Shown piece by piece: positions 11,236 through 22,230 of a DNA stretch of 64,000 nt. How positions within the stretch are numbered: the stretch's first letter is position 1; each line of letters opens with the position of its first letter. Position numbers and translations under genes: made by a program. Origin of the DNA: Taudactylus pleione (taxonomy: Eukaryota; Chordata; Amphibia; Anura; Myobatrachidae); the NCBI GenBank assembly GCA_031769625.1, contig JAUIMM010000519.1, positions 739,501 through 803,500 of the forward strand. The letters are read 5' to 3'. The notes below the pieces were generated by a model that was not told the DNA's origin, ran no database searches, and saw nothing but the letters and a program-made list of their open reading frames with translations.

Positions 11236-14090
11236 GTACCCCTTCTCTTAAAGGGGGACTCTGTACACTCAAAAGAAGGTTTTCTTGGAAACTTCTGATT
11301 AAATATTTTACCAACAGCTTGAGCATTGACATTAGAGGCATTACAGTAAGGTCTTGAGGACCAGAACCCGACCAATCAATTAGAAATTTAAGTTTCCTTG
11401 AGAGATTTTGGAATTGAGAAGTTGTTGAACCTCAAATTCTTCTGCACCTTGAGATATCACTTTGGAAGGAATTTTAGTAGGTGTGTAAAAACGGTTAATG
11501 ACCGTACATGGAAAGAGTTTGGTATATGGAGGGTAACAGAAGTGTGTAGGTTCTCATATTTAGGACTTTTTTTTTCAGAACAAGTGACTCAATGGCCGGG
11601 ATGTCAGAGTGTATAATAAAAAATAAGTGGTGGTTAGCATGGGTGAATGCCATAGATGGTGTAAAATGGAGAGGTCCCATTTGATATATGATAATGGTGA
11701 CAGATGGAAACAATCCCCTTAGGACATCCACGAAGGCTGAATATTTCCTGAATTAAATATTTGCCAGTATAGTAGCTGAAGGAAATCCAGTAGGTGATAT
11801 TTTAGAGAAACAGTCCTCCATGACTGAGATGGTATTGAACGTTTTACAAGAAGGAAGGTCTGTCATGAAATCCATTGCAAGATGGATCTATGGTATGGGT
11901 AGAGGGTGCAAAAGGAGCTTGAAGTGCATCCTTTAACTGAGAACATTTTTAACAGGCTGCAACAAATTGTTCCATGTCCTGGAAAAGAGTAGGCCACCAA
12001 CTGTTCAGACGAATCAGCTCCAGTGTTTTGCAAATACCAGCATGCTCAGTGAAGAAAGAAGAATGCGCCCATTAGAGTAGTTTTTCGCAGAACTTGGGTG
12101 CAATTAAAGTTTTCCCAGGAGAAGGAGTAGGAGTGGGATGCCGACGTTGCTTGGAGACACTTGGGATCAATAATGGGTTGCTTTTTAGGAGACTCTTAAT
12201 CCTTAGTAAAAGGAAAACAATGAGAGAGGGCATCTTCTTTCTTATACATGAGGCCTGGTAAAAATGTTATGTAGAGATTTAAATGGGAATGGAATAAAAA
12301 CCACCAGGATTGACATGGATTGAGTCATTATGCTGTTTGTAGGTAAAGAAGATTTTTGTGACCAGTATACAGTAAGTCACAAGAAATCTGGAACCCTCCA
12401 ACAAGTATCTCCATTCCAGAAGATCCTTCATTGATATAGTGAAATTCACTTAAGCAGGAAGAAAAGTTATTTGAAAAGAAAACACATGGCTGCATCTTTC
12501 CATCAGAGAATCTTTAAAAGAGAATGGCACCAGTACCCACTGATGATGCATCAACTTCCAAATAGAGAGTTAAGGAATTATCAGGTTGTCTGAGGACTGG
12601 AGCAGTAGCAAATGCCTTCTTATATTCTTGAAAGGCCTTTATGGGTTCAGGAAACCATACCTTAGAGTGGTCTAGCTTGTAGGTAGGAGAGGCGATAGAA
12701 GCAATTAGAGAAGAATATCCCCAAATAAATTGCTGATAATACTTGGTGAATCCTAAGAAATGCTCGACTCTCTCCAAATAATGCTCATCCCTTGTATTGA
12801 TAACCATCTTCCACTCATCTCAACCTCAAATCAGAATAAGATTTTAGGTCCCTCAAAGAATAAACTTAGAAAAGATAGAGACACCTTTGATATGATCCAA
12901 TGGTATGTGATAAGAGGGAGTGATGATTTTGATTGTGACCTCGTTCAAGCCCATGTAGTCAATACAAGGCTTAATGTAAGACCTCCATCTTTCTTTTTTT
13001 TTTTTTACAAAGAAGAACCAAGCACCAGTCAGAGATGAAGATGGATGATTAAACCCCTGTAGGAGATTTTCTGTGATGTACTCAGACATTGCCTGAGTCT
13101 CAGGGCCTGATTCAGCATGGAATGCAAAGGAGAGAATGCACTCACCCGACTGCTGCGAGAATATGCTAATCAATGCATATGCACGGAGACAGCAGCATAA
13201 GATGCCCATCTCCCTTTACTGAAAGCCTGATAAGTACGCAAGATAGCGTAAACATTGGTAACATCGAGAACCATCGACCACATTTGCATAATAGTGGTTA
13301 ACTAGACCTCGCGCAGGATCTTGGCAACTTCCTGGGTGTATGGAGTCTCATCAATGCATCCGTTGTCACACGCCTGTGTTCGCCCGTCCACCCACCATCA
13401 CCATCCACAAACAGGACTTCCTGTCAATCAATATCGGAAGGGGTCTGCGTATATGCTGCGTTTAGTCTGCGTATGCTTACCCAATCTCACTGGCTAGTTC
13501 GTGCACACGCAGTACAAAAATATCGGCAAAGTGCGAGCGTTCTCTCCAACACATTGCCTGCTGAATCAGGCCCTCAGAGAGGGAAAGAGAGTAGACTTAA
13601 CCTCAAGGAGGGACCTTGCTGGGAACAAAGTCAATAGGGCAGTCCCAGTGGCAGTGAGGTGTAAGCATCTCTACCTGTTGTTTACTAAAGACATCATGGA
13701 AGCTCTGATATTTTGGTGGAATTTCAGATTTAACATTTGCAATGGTATAGGGCAATCACTGAGCAGCAGCCCAATCAATAGGGATCCCAGCAAAAAAAGT
13801 TGCATATTGGACCAATCCAAGTGTGGAGAATGCAGCTGTAACCAGGGTGCACCAAGGACCATGGGGCTAGAGGATTGAGGCATCACCAAAAAAGGGATTT
13901 CCTCTTTATGCAACACTCCCACCTTAAGCAGAATGGGTGCAGTGCAAAACTGTAGAGTTTCTACAGGAATACCAGTGATGGAAGTCGTAGTGAAACCAGC
14001 ACAGAAAATATAGAGTTACCAACTACACCTGAATCTAAAAGAGAGGATAGAGTGACAGACCCAGTAGAATATTGAATGATAATTGAAATA
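11236..14090 (-). pseudogene. Decayed Ty3/Gypsy polyprotein with chromodomain
   Basis: Minus-strand remains of a Gypsy pol in normal domain order. An aspartic protease with a DSG active-site motif is at 14035-14027, followed by the VLGAPWLQLHSP segment (13671-13922). The reverse transcriptase entry (CIDYMGLNE) is at about 12950-13080. The RNase H region (LEVDASSVGTGAILF, 12514-12807) is followed by HKNLLYLQTA near 12370. The integrase core (MDFMTDLPS...VMEDCFSK) is at about 11800-11900. A chromodomain-like end (KLKFLIDWSGSGPQD) is near 11345-11420. The presence of a chromodomain places it in the chromovirus group. Stops and frameshifts are throughout. The RT palm including its YxDD box is missing: the sequence jumps from SKF..NLI to INTRD...VEHFLGF within about 100 bases. 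A Harbinger MITE is inserted at 13103-13573. Confidence 0.85.
13103..13573. mobile_element. Harbinger MITE nested in Gypsy RT, TSD TCA
   Basis: A 471-bp element with ends GGGCCTGATTCAGCATGG and the complement of GGGCCTGATTCAGCAGGC. It is flanked by TCA (13100-13102 and 13574-13576). The Gypsy sequence continues on both sides, giving a clear order of insertion. It belongs with 42814-43223, 61074-61537 and 61569-62444, which share the TTCAGCA-type ends or the TGTCAATCA interior motif. Confidence 0.9.
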
Positions 14091-14690
14091 GTACACATTC
14101 CTTGTACTGTCTCCTCTTTCTCCTCCTCTGACTGACTGTGGTGCAGTCACATGACTCGGAAGCCAGTTGCTCCCATTATGTAAATCAGAGAATTAGTCTC
14201 ATGGAAAGCAACTGGCTTGTGGCAGACTCTGGTTACCACTTGACCCTAGTACACATACCAGCAAAACCTCTGCTCTAAACAATGAAGTTTATTTTCATCA
14301 TGATACAGTGTAACAGTGAGTACGGCTGTACCAGCACTTGCATAATAAACCACAAAAGAAACATGCAGAAATAAAAGAGGGTGTTTGTCTGCACGCGCTC
14401 CCGCAAAGAGGGTGTGGCTTTGTGACAAGAGGGTGTGGCTTTGTGACATGGCTTTGTCACTCTAGGAAACACACCCATCAGAAAGTGGATGCATTGCTAC
14501 TCAATCTTCTCCCATGGTCACTCACAAAATATCATGCGTGACGACGTGACGCACGGCACCACCAGCATTCTGGGAGACTGGGAGGGATTGAGAACTACAG
14601 CACAGTTTGTGAATATGGTGCCGCCAGAGTTTGTACATTATTCCACACAGAGCTCATTCACGTTACAGGCGTACTCCATTTACACAGTAT
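14091..14690. other. No gene seen; decayed Gypsy flank
   Basis: May contain residual Gypsy gag sequence up to about 14220, but no zinc knuckle is readable. The remainder holds a short duplication of GAGGGTGTGGCTTTGTGACA at about 14408-14447. Confidence 0.4.
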
Positions 14691-14694
14691 GCCA

Positions 14695-15145
14695 CACTGT
14701 AGTAGTGCCCCTTATAACACATTATGCCATGCAGTAATGCCCTTACACATTATGCCATGCAGTAATGCCCCTTACACATTATGCCACACACAGTAATGCC
14801 CCTTACACAGTATCCCGCATACAGTAATGCCCCATACACAGTATGCCGCACACAGTAATGCCCCTTACACATTATGCCTCACACAGTAAGGCCCATTACA
14901 CATTATGCCACACAAGGTAATGCCCCTTACACATTATGCCACACACTGTGATGCCCCTTACACATTATGCTGCACACAGTAATGCCCCTTACATATTATC
15001 CTGCACACAGTAATGTCCCTTCACATTATACCACATATGGTAATGCCCCTTACACATTATCCTGCACGTGGCAATGTCCCTTACACATTATATCGCACAT
15101 GCTAATGCCCCTTACACATTATGATGCACACGGTAATGTGAGGAA
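14695..15145. repeat. GTAATGCCCCTTACACATTATGCC minisatellite
   Basis: About 14-15 degenerate copies of a roughly 29-30 bp unit reading CAGTAATGCCCCTTACACAT followed by TATGCCACA. The CCCCTTA core is shared with the arrays at 24730-25148 and 40790-41655 and the short run at 27625-27720. It probably belongs to the interior of a hAT-type element whose right end is at 15430. Confidence 0.85.
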
Positions 15146-15430
15146 GTGCAGTACCACGCACGCCGCCACAACCATCGCCAAGCTGATGCTGCTGCTCTCC
15201 GTGTCCCAGTGGGTTGCCTCTCCAGAATGCGCTCAGTGACATCAACGCGGCTGCACTTAGTATTCTGGGACTCCCAGAATGCCACGGGGGGGTGCTGCAC
15301 TGTGGTGGGAGTGTAGAGCCGGTGACCCGGTGGTCTAATTAGACGGCACCAGCGAGGACACTCGACTATGCCCTTAGGTTGCAACGTCGCGGGCAATAGC
15401 CCTGCTTGCCCGCCCCTAGAACCGCCACTG
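15146..15430. mobile_element. Right end of a hAT-like element
   Basis: The sequence ends CTAGAACCGCCACTG, the complement of CAGTGGCGGTTCTAG, a typical hAT terminus. It is preceded by a GGCGGGCAAGCAGGGC..GCCCG segment. The matching left end was not found, so the element is truncated or extends left through the minisatellite. Confidence 0.5.
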
Positions 15431-15779
15431 AGTAGTAGCTATAATGTGTGTCAAATACATCCACACCATTTTTCATCTTGTACTACTCAGTCCTCCCCCA
15501 TCTATATGCTCTATAAAGTGTTGCTCACCACCAGCCTATCAGTGATTACCTAACACTGATGTGCAGTCAGGGGAGGCCATACTCAGATGATTTTTCCAGT
15601 GATCTGTGTTATAAATATCTTCTTTGTATTATTATAAACTAGACAGTATTCCAGCACTGCAATACACCAGATAAGCTCAGTTGATCAACAGTGACATGCT
15701 GGTCACTGACACCTGGGCAATCCTTGCCTGTAGATGTGCTGTGCCACCCCAGCCATTAACCTCACCACATGTCACTGTT
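15431..15779. other. No gene seen
   Basis: Unassigned sequence between a hAT end and a degenerate repeat. Confidence 0.4.
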
Positions 15780-16045
15780 ACCTAACTGTGCTGCAGATGC
15801 CCCCACTAGACCTGTAATTACCATAATGTGCCCCACCCCAGGCTGTTATTGCCATAATGATCCCCCATGCTCTGTGAGTACCATAATGCCCCTCCACCGA
15901 CAGTAATCACTATAATGTATCCCCCACTGTAATTACTGTAATTCCCACCCTCTACTGTAATTACCATAATGTGCTCCCCCAGTTGTAATTACCATAATAC
16001 CCTCCCACCAGGGTCTAATTACAATAATGTGTGCCCCCCCCTATG
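15780..16045. repeat. Degenerate TGTAATTACCATAATG repeat
   Basis: About eight degenerate copies of a roughly 30-bp unit containing GTAATTACCATAATGTG and a C-rich spacer. It resembles the CCCC-rich minisatellites elsewhere in the window in spacing and composition but has a different core. Confidence 0.7.
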
Positions 16046-16158
16046 TACTCCTTATTGTGAAATCCTGCCTAAATGTTTCTCTTACCTGAAAGGCTTACTG
16101 GCAGACAGCATCGCATTATCACACACATCACATCTGCAATGCTGCCAGAAGCCAGGTC

Positions 16159-16387
16159 TAGTGATGGCCATTATAGGCTGTACCATCAATGGTCGATGGT
16201 TTTAAACCATCAGTAAGAAACCATTGGCGATCTCAGCCAATTGACAGGTGCCACCAATGCTTTGTTAACATCAGGCGCCACCATAGAAGGTATGGCATCA
16301 GAGCCATGCCATCGATGGCAGAGACACTTGTCATCGGCCACAGACCATTGATGGTTGCAAACCACTTATGGTCGATGTCCATCCCTA
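16159..16387. mobile_element. hAT-like MITE with palindromic ATGGTCGAT motifs
   Basis: Left end TAGTGATGGCCAT, right end the complement of TAGGGATGGACAT, with inverted ACCATCAATGGTC motifs just inside both ends. Flanking octamers GCCAGGTC and GCTAAGTG agree at 5 of 8 positions, so a decayed 8-bp duplication is possible but not proven. Confidence 0.5.
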
Positions 16388-17057
16388 GCTAAGTGCTGCT
16401 GAGGAACAGAGATCCAGGTGCCAGTTTTCATGCAACCAGGCAAATGGAATTGGCTTGGCAGCAGAAAGTGCCTATTTTGCAGGACCCCTTCTTGATCCAG
16501 CCCTGTTCAGGAGGCAACCAGGTGCCTATCAGAAGCTACAGCACCCCCTCTGCACTGACGCCCAGGGCACATGCTTACCCTAGTTTTGCCACTGATCCAT
16601 ATGTATGTTGGTGAACACTGAAAAGTTTTAAAAATGGCCTAAATAATATGCTAATGTTTGTGAAAGACACAGTACTATTATTAGCAGTACAGTAATATTA
16701 TATACAACCCTTTACATTTAGATGAAAGCTTACAACAACAATAAATAATGTATTCTAGGCGGACAGCTCATACATTCACACACACGTGAATAATAATATA
16801 ACCCAGAAGAAGAGGAGGACACACCTGTCATGTGAAATAAACCAGCTCATCAGAGCCATTCTGAAACACAGAGCGTCTGACTTGTGCTACCTAATCTGGA
16901 GCTATTTGCATTAGCTGTTGCTGCAGCCTGGGGGTACCTGAGACAGCAACACTATTCACAAAGGAAGTAATCCCATACAGATATATAGATCTATGACTTG
17001 TCCACATTGGCACAACACTTCCATAATATAACATGCTCCTATTTGCTGTGCCTCAGT
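16388..17057. other. No gene seen
   Basis: No recognised gene or element. Confidence 0.4.
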
Positions 17058-17354
17058 CAGGGCCATAATTAGACTTTTTGGTGCCCTAAACCAGAAAGAG
17101 CATTGGCGCCTCTCCCCCCCCCAATTTTTCAAATAGGGACATTAGATGCGCACCCAAAAAAGGGCCATGGCCTTATGGGGAAGGGCCAGGGAAGAGATAG
17201 GGGAGACCAGGAGATGCTGGGGATAAAAGAAGAGGAAGCTACAAGTGAGAATGAGAAGAAACAGGAAATTGACAGGACCGTCACCAAACAGCGCCCCCTG
17301 CCCTGCGGTGCCCTGTGCCATGGCAGAGGTCGCTCCACCCTAGTTACGGCCCTG
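17058..17354. mobile_element. hAT MITE (CAGGGCCATAATTAG ends)
   Basis: A 297-bp element. The left end is CAGGGCCATAATTAGACT and the right end the complement of CAGGGCCGTAACTAGGGT. Flanking octamers GCCTCAGT and GCTGCAGT agree at 6 of 8 positions, as expected for an ageing hAT duplication. No transposase. The overlapping plus-strand ORF (17103-17561) runs through the end of the element and is not credible as a gene. Confidence 0.8.
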
Positions 17355-18144
17355 GCTGCAGTCCCCTCCTATGTACAGAATCTGATAACCAGGATCTGGG
17401 TCATGCTACAACTTGCTATACTGCAATGCCACTCGCTATCTAATGGAGCTCTGCTGTGCAGGTCTGTACAGATTGTACCAAACAGCACTGAAAACTGTGG
17501 CGCGGGTAACAGGGTTGGTTCCTGGAGTGAGGACCCTATATGTTATGTGGGGAGCGGGTAGAGGAGGGCTGTCCCAAAGTAGTCATCAGCTTTAAGTCCT
17601 GAATATTATTAATGTTTTCTGGCTGATATAATAAGTAAAAGTACAGGGTGACACCATTCAACCACAGGACATGTTTAGTTTATATGTGACGATGGATGCA
17701 TTGGCTGCCTCGGAAAGGACTTTTCGGCACATCCATCTGTTTCATCAGGATAACCGGCAATCATCTCTGACCTTGTTTTGCAAGCCCAGTAGACATAGCA
17801 GAAGTCTCTTTGCCAGTGGTGATAGCATATAATGTACCTGTTTCTTGCATCGAGTGCATCCTGCCCTCACACACTGAACAAAGCCATACTGTATTCTTTA
17901 ACAAATATTTGATTCCAGTGCTTTGTTGGTTTGCCCACCATACAATGTTAATGGCATATGGTAACACAGGGAAAAACAATTACTATGCATCTGCTACCTC
18001 CGTGATCTAGCAACTGCATTTAGCACAGTTATTCATATTCATATACAAAGTGGTAAATTCAGTTAATCCATCATTCCTAACTGTGCATTTTAACTGGCAG
18101 CCTCATCAGAGACTTGTGGTCAAAACAAAAAAACTAGACACTTA
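17355..18144. other. No gene seen
   Basis: No recognised gene or element; unique-looking composition. Confidence 0.4.
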
Positions 18145-18677
18145 GGCCCTCATTCAGAGCCGGACGCTCTGAGCAGAGCGCACGCTCTGAATAATTATGG
18201 AGCGTCCTCCTGGACGCTCGTATAGCTGTGGGTCACCACCCACAGCCTATACGAGCGTGCAGGTTGATGGCCGCGATGGTCTTGACCATCGCGACCATCG
18301 CCACTGCGAGCCGGAGCCTGCGGTTGAGTTTCTCAACCGCAAGGCCCAGAGTGATTTTGGCTCTATCAGAGCCAAAATCACTCCCACTGACATCACTAGT
18401 GATGTCAGTGGGCCGGCTTCTGACGGTAGGCGTTCCCTTGGGAACGCCCCCGTCTGGGAGGCACGCCCCCGGCACGCCCACCAAAGGGGGCGTGCTGTCA
18501 ATCAACATCGACAGCACGCCCCCTTTGATCAGACACAACGAGCGAAGGAAAGTCCTTCGCTCGTCGCGTCTGGCGCATGCGCACGACGGAGCTCCCGCCG
18601 TCGTGCGCATGCGCAGTACACACCATCGACCCACTTGCGAGCGGACAGCCGCTTGCGAGTGGGTCTGAATCAGGCCC
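18145..18677. mobile_element. Hairpin-chain Harbinger MITE, copy A, TSD TTA
   Basis: A 533-bp element with ends GGCCCTCATTCAGAGCCG and the complement of GGGCCTGATTCAGACCC, flanked by TTA (18142-18144, 18678-18680). The interior is a chain of adjacent hairpins. Arms, with matches: 18200-18207/18212-18219 (8/8); 18215-18257 (one bulge); 18272-18281/18284-18293 (10/10); 18319-18328/18332-18341 (10/10); 18349-18364/18368-18383 (16/16); 18383-18397/18398-18412 (15/15, no loop); 18429-18437/18440-18448 (9/9); 18482-18499/18510-18527 (18/18); 18538-18549/18553-18564 (12/12); 18573-18589/18598-18614 (17/17); 18628-18644/18649-18665 (15/17). Copies B and C carry the same chain in the opposite orientation. 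Long ORFs on both strands are by-products of GC-rich palindromes. Confidence 0.92.
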
Positions 18678-18680
18678 TTA

Positions 18681-18758
18681 GGGTGGTAATCAATTATGTG
18701 CAAAAAGTCAGTTTCTGCAGAAAAGTTTCACCGGTGACGTCATTTCGCCAGGCAAAAA
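18681..18758. other. Short spacer
   Basis: Sequence between the copy A target duplication and the inverted repeat starting at 18759; may be the outer part of that next element. Confidence 0.4.
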
Positions 18759-19453
18759 CTTATCCCCGTATTCAATTCCACAGACTTACGCTGGTACGGA
18801 AAGTCAATGCATTGGAATAGGCAAAAAAGATTCGCCTATGAAAGCCGTCAAAAAAAGTGCAAAATTGGGGTGCAAACTAGCGGAAACCACCCAGCACCCT
18901 TGGGACAGTCTCCCAAAGGTAAACTGTGTCAAAAAAAAAAAAGTTTTAAAAAAAACTTAAGAACACCCCAAAAAAGTACTTTCATTTTGGGGACGAAAAA
19001 AAAAAACAAAGTTTGGAGACAAACTTAATAACTAGCAAAATGTACTCCAGGGGGGTCCCCAAGTATGCCCCAGGTGTTTTTAAGATTGCAGGTGCTTGCG
19101 GCAGGTGGATTTGTTATGTTTATTAAAACTTCACATTAGCAACTTCCAAATATGCTAGCCCCCATTTTCATGTACCCCAAATTTGCTGGGACTACTTATT
19201 TTCAGCAAAAAAACCCCGCTAAATGCTATTCTTCACCACTTGTGCAAAGACACTAATTAGCAGCTATTGAGATCACTTAAGTACTCCAAATACCTTCAGC
19301 AGGCCTATTTTGGGGTTTCTATAGTGATCCCCAAAGTCAAAGCATCTTTTGGGGGGTGTCAGGCTGATTTACCCAAATCTGACAAGACTTTTCGCAGGTT
19401 TCGAATTCGCCGAGTTCCGTTTTCGCTGATTTGGAATTGAATACGGGGATAAG
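18759..19453. mobile_element. MITE with 22-bp perfect inverted ends
   Basis: CTTATCCCCGTATTCAATTC (plus CA) at 18759-18780 is the exact complement of 19432-19453. The spacer has no coding capacity and contains A-rich tracts. The superfamily is unclear: the TATTCAATT-type end is reminiscent of the MITE at 55722-56537, but no target duplication was found. Confidence 0.7.
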
Positions 19454-20083
19454 CGGGGATGAGCGTGATACAGTAGAATCTGATTGGTTGCTATGGGCAA
19501 CATTACTTCTTTAATAGGACTCCCATCTTACTAAATTTACCCCTTACTCCTTGATACTGCTCATGGCATGCTAGAGCACTAAAATGGCAATCAAATGATA
19601 TGACTCTCCAAATGAAATCACTGACAAACAGCTGACTCCTAAATCTAGTTTACCCAGCTATTTACCATATGATCATGCCTTCATATGGTCAGTTTTGGGG
19701 TAAGTTTCATATGGTAACTCTGTAGCAATAGATAGTAAATAGCATATTGTTCAGGGAACCTCATTGTGTCCTTTAGCTGAAATTATTCCACCCAAACGTT
19801 TTCTGTACATATTGATCGATTACAATGATATGGACCATCTCTCTTTACTGGACTCGCATCATTCATATGTTATTGCTGAACTAAATCAATTGCATTTTAA
19901 CTAGGTTTTCTGCTTCAGGGATTACGTTTTTCAATTTACATGTGGGACGTCCTGCAGGTTGACTGGAGCAGTTGAGGTCTCTTTAAACCACCTAGTGTGG
20001 ATTAACCAAGCTTCCACAACCAACTATACCCAGCTCCACTTTACCCTGAAGCGGCTGTATCAGGGCATTCTGAAATGGTCTAA
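19454..20083. other. No gene seen
   Basis: Contains a short GATTGGTTGCTATGGGCAAC motif (19480-19499) similar to the interior of the palindrome at 30658-30789, perhaps a relic of the same MITE family. Otherwise unassigned. Confidence 0.45.
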
Positions 20084-20647
20084 GGATCTGATTCAGACCC
20101 ACTCGCTAGATGTGATCGCTCGCTCCAGCGTATGCAAATCCAGCGCACGCCCAGCATGTCTTGGCGAGCGAACACTTTGTGTAAGCAGACGCCCACTAGC
20201 CATTCATAAGAATCCCACATGCGCACGTCATCTCCAGGAAGTGCATGAAAACATTGGTACATCGAGCACCATTGGATGTGTTCGCAGCGTTTAAGGTTGA
20301 CTTTACATGGCCGCAAGCACTGCCATCCCTTCAGTGTGAAATACAACCAGGTGACGTGTACAATGATGCTGCCTTTTAATCATGCACGCCTATGAAACGG
20401 CGTTGAAACACACGGGCACGCCTGCATTCGCACCTCCACTCCCCCGTTTCTAGTGGCCAGCCCCTGTTACCACCCACAAGCGGCCTCTCCTGTCGCTCAT
20501 TCAACTGGGCTTTCTATTCTGAGCGAGCAAGTGCTTCCTGATCTGTCAAAGTGGTTCGCGCACGCTCAATGTGATGCATACGCATACGCAGAATGCAAAC
20601 ATCGGCCAGCAACGAGCGATCGCATCCTAGCAAGCAGGTCTGAATCC
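20084..20647. mobile_element. Harbinger MITE, TSD TAA
   Basis: A 564-bp element with left end GGATCTGATTCAGACCCAC and right end the complement of GGATTCAGACCTGC, flanked by TAA (20081-20083 and 20648-20650). The right terminus lacks a few bases found in other family members. No coding capacity. Confidence 0.85.
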
Positions 20648-20906
20648 TAAGTTCGATGAAGGCATGTTTACCGAATTTCTTTATGCAGAGTTGTGTGTAC
20701 ATGTAATACGCATATTTTGAGGTGGATATCTACCACCTTATCATTTTCCTATTATCCCTAATAAAGATCAACCCTTTCAAAAGAGTCCATTTTATTTTGG
20801 GGTCTTGTGCTGGTCCAGGTCTTGCCTCTCTCTGTGTTATGGTCAGTAGGACTCCCCTGACTAAAGGTTAAGCCAGAGGGGACCACAGAACAGCAGCAGG
20901 ACTAAG
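20648..20906. other. No gene seen
   Basis: Unassigned spacer. Confidence 0.4.
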
Positions 20907-21479
20907 GGTATACAATCGGGAAGCCGGCTGCCGGAATTCCGGCAGCTGGCTTCCCGACTGCTTTATCCCACCGTGGGATAAATGACCGGCGTCTATATTT
21001 AGACGCCGCTCATTTCCCCGACACCGGGAGACAGACGCCCGGCATCCCGATCGGGCGGATGCCAGGCGCCGCGAGCGGACAGCCACGGGGGGGAGGGTTA
21101 GGTTTAGGGCACCCGGGGGGGACTTAGGGTTAGGCACCCCCCCGGGAGGGTTAGGGTTATGCTAGGGGGAGGGAGGGTTAGGGCTAGGCACCCCCGGGGG
21201 GGACTTAGGGTTAGGCACCCCCCCGGGGGACTTAGGTTTAGGCAGTGGGGAAGGTGGGGTTAGGCACTTAGAGGGGGGATTAGGGTTAGGCACAGGAGGG
21301 GAGGTTAGGTTTAGGCACCCCTAAGGAGGGTTAGGGTTAGGGGGTTAGGTTAGATTAGACAATACTTACCTTACCACGATCAGGATTTCCAGCGCTGTCG
21401 GGCTTCCGCTGCCGGGCTCTCCTGTTTTGTTGGGTTGTCGGGATTCGAACTCCCTGCAATGCGGCAGCCGGGATATACC
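20907..21479. mobile_element. Telomere-motif hairpin element, copy 2 (inverted)
   Basis: Reverse-oriented relative of 2300-2880. The ends are GGTATACAATCGGG and the complement of CGGTATATCCCGG. Just inside the left end a hairpin pairs GGGAAGCCGGCTGCCGG with CCGGCAGCTGGCTTCCC. The GGCGTCTATATTTAGACGCC palindrome near 20986 corresponds to the one near 2763. The middle (21085-21355) is an array of TTAGGGTTAGG-type motifs. The degenerate motifs and G/C-rich spacers show this is part of an interspersed element and not an actual telomere. Confidence 0.65.
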
Positions 21480-22106
21480 GATTCCGGACTAAGAACAGGG
21501 GGACATCACACTTGTGTTCATATAATAAGGAAAATGTTTTTCTATTGTCGTACTTGTTCATCCCAGTTGTGTTACATTCCTTTTGTATATCTACCAGCTA
21601 CGCCAGGGGTACCACAGAGAAAGGTAATGAGGTAAAGGCATGGTACTGTATATGAAGATGTTACCTCCAGTTTTATTCTGATGTTTGTACAATTGTGCAC
21701 ATACAATGTTATCCAGGACCATTGCTGCCTTTTTAACACAGAACAAATTTACTTTTTTTCTCTTATGCCCCAGAAAATAAGTAGTGTTGTTATGTTGCAT
21801 AGAAACTAGATAACGTTAAGTTCCTGGGTTTCTATTTACTGTAGGGATTTTTTTCCATGTGCTGTTTTTCTTTTGTTTGCTCGTCCTGAATAAGTATCAG
21901 AGTAGAGGGGTTATACCAACAATGGTCTCTGTAGAAATGTTAGATAATTCCGTAAGTGCAAATTAGGTTACATCCGGCTATATTTACCCACATGCAATGG
22001 TGATGTAGACACATATACTGTAAACAAATATCACTGTTTGCAATGTCCAAATCTCAGGTTTAGGTCTGTGGTAACCCAGGCTGACATTTATGTTATCATC
22101 TTATTC
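21480..22106. other. No gene seen
   Basis: Unassigned sequence before the Penelope-like element; the exact left limit of that element is not clear. Confidence 0.4.
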
Positions 22107-22230
22107 TTATTTATGTTCTTGTTGGTGGTTTATAACTCGGTCTTCTTTTTTTAAGGATTTCCTTGATTTATTCATTTTGTATATGTATTTATACTTCGAT
22201 AGGATGTGCAGTAGGGGTGGAGTAGACCTG

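Noticed and set aside
17103..17561. 152-codon ORF
   Set aside because: It starts inside a hAT MITE and runs through its right end and target duplication, so it is not an evolved reading frame.
18197..18820. Long overlapping ORFs on both strands (up to 207 codons)
   Set aside because: They lie in GC-rich palindromes of a MITE, run past its right end, and have no homologue-like motif.
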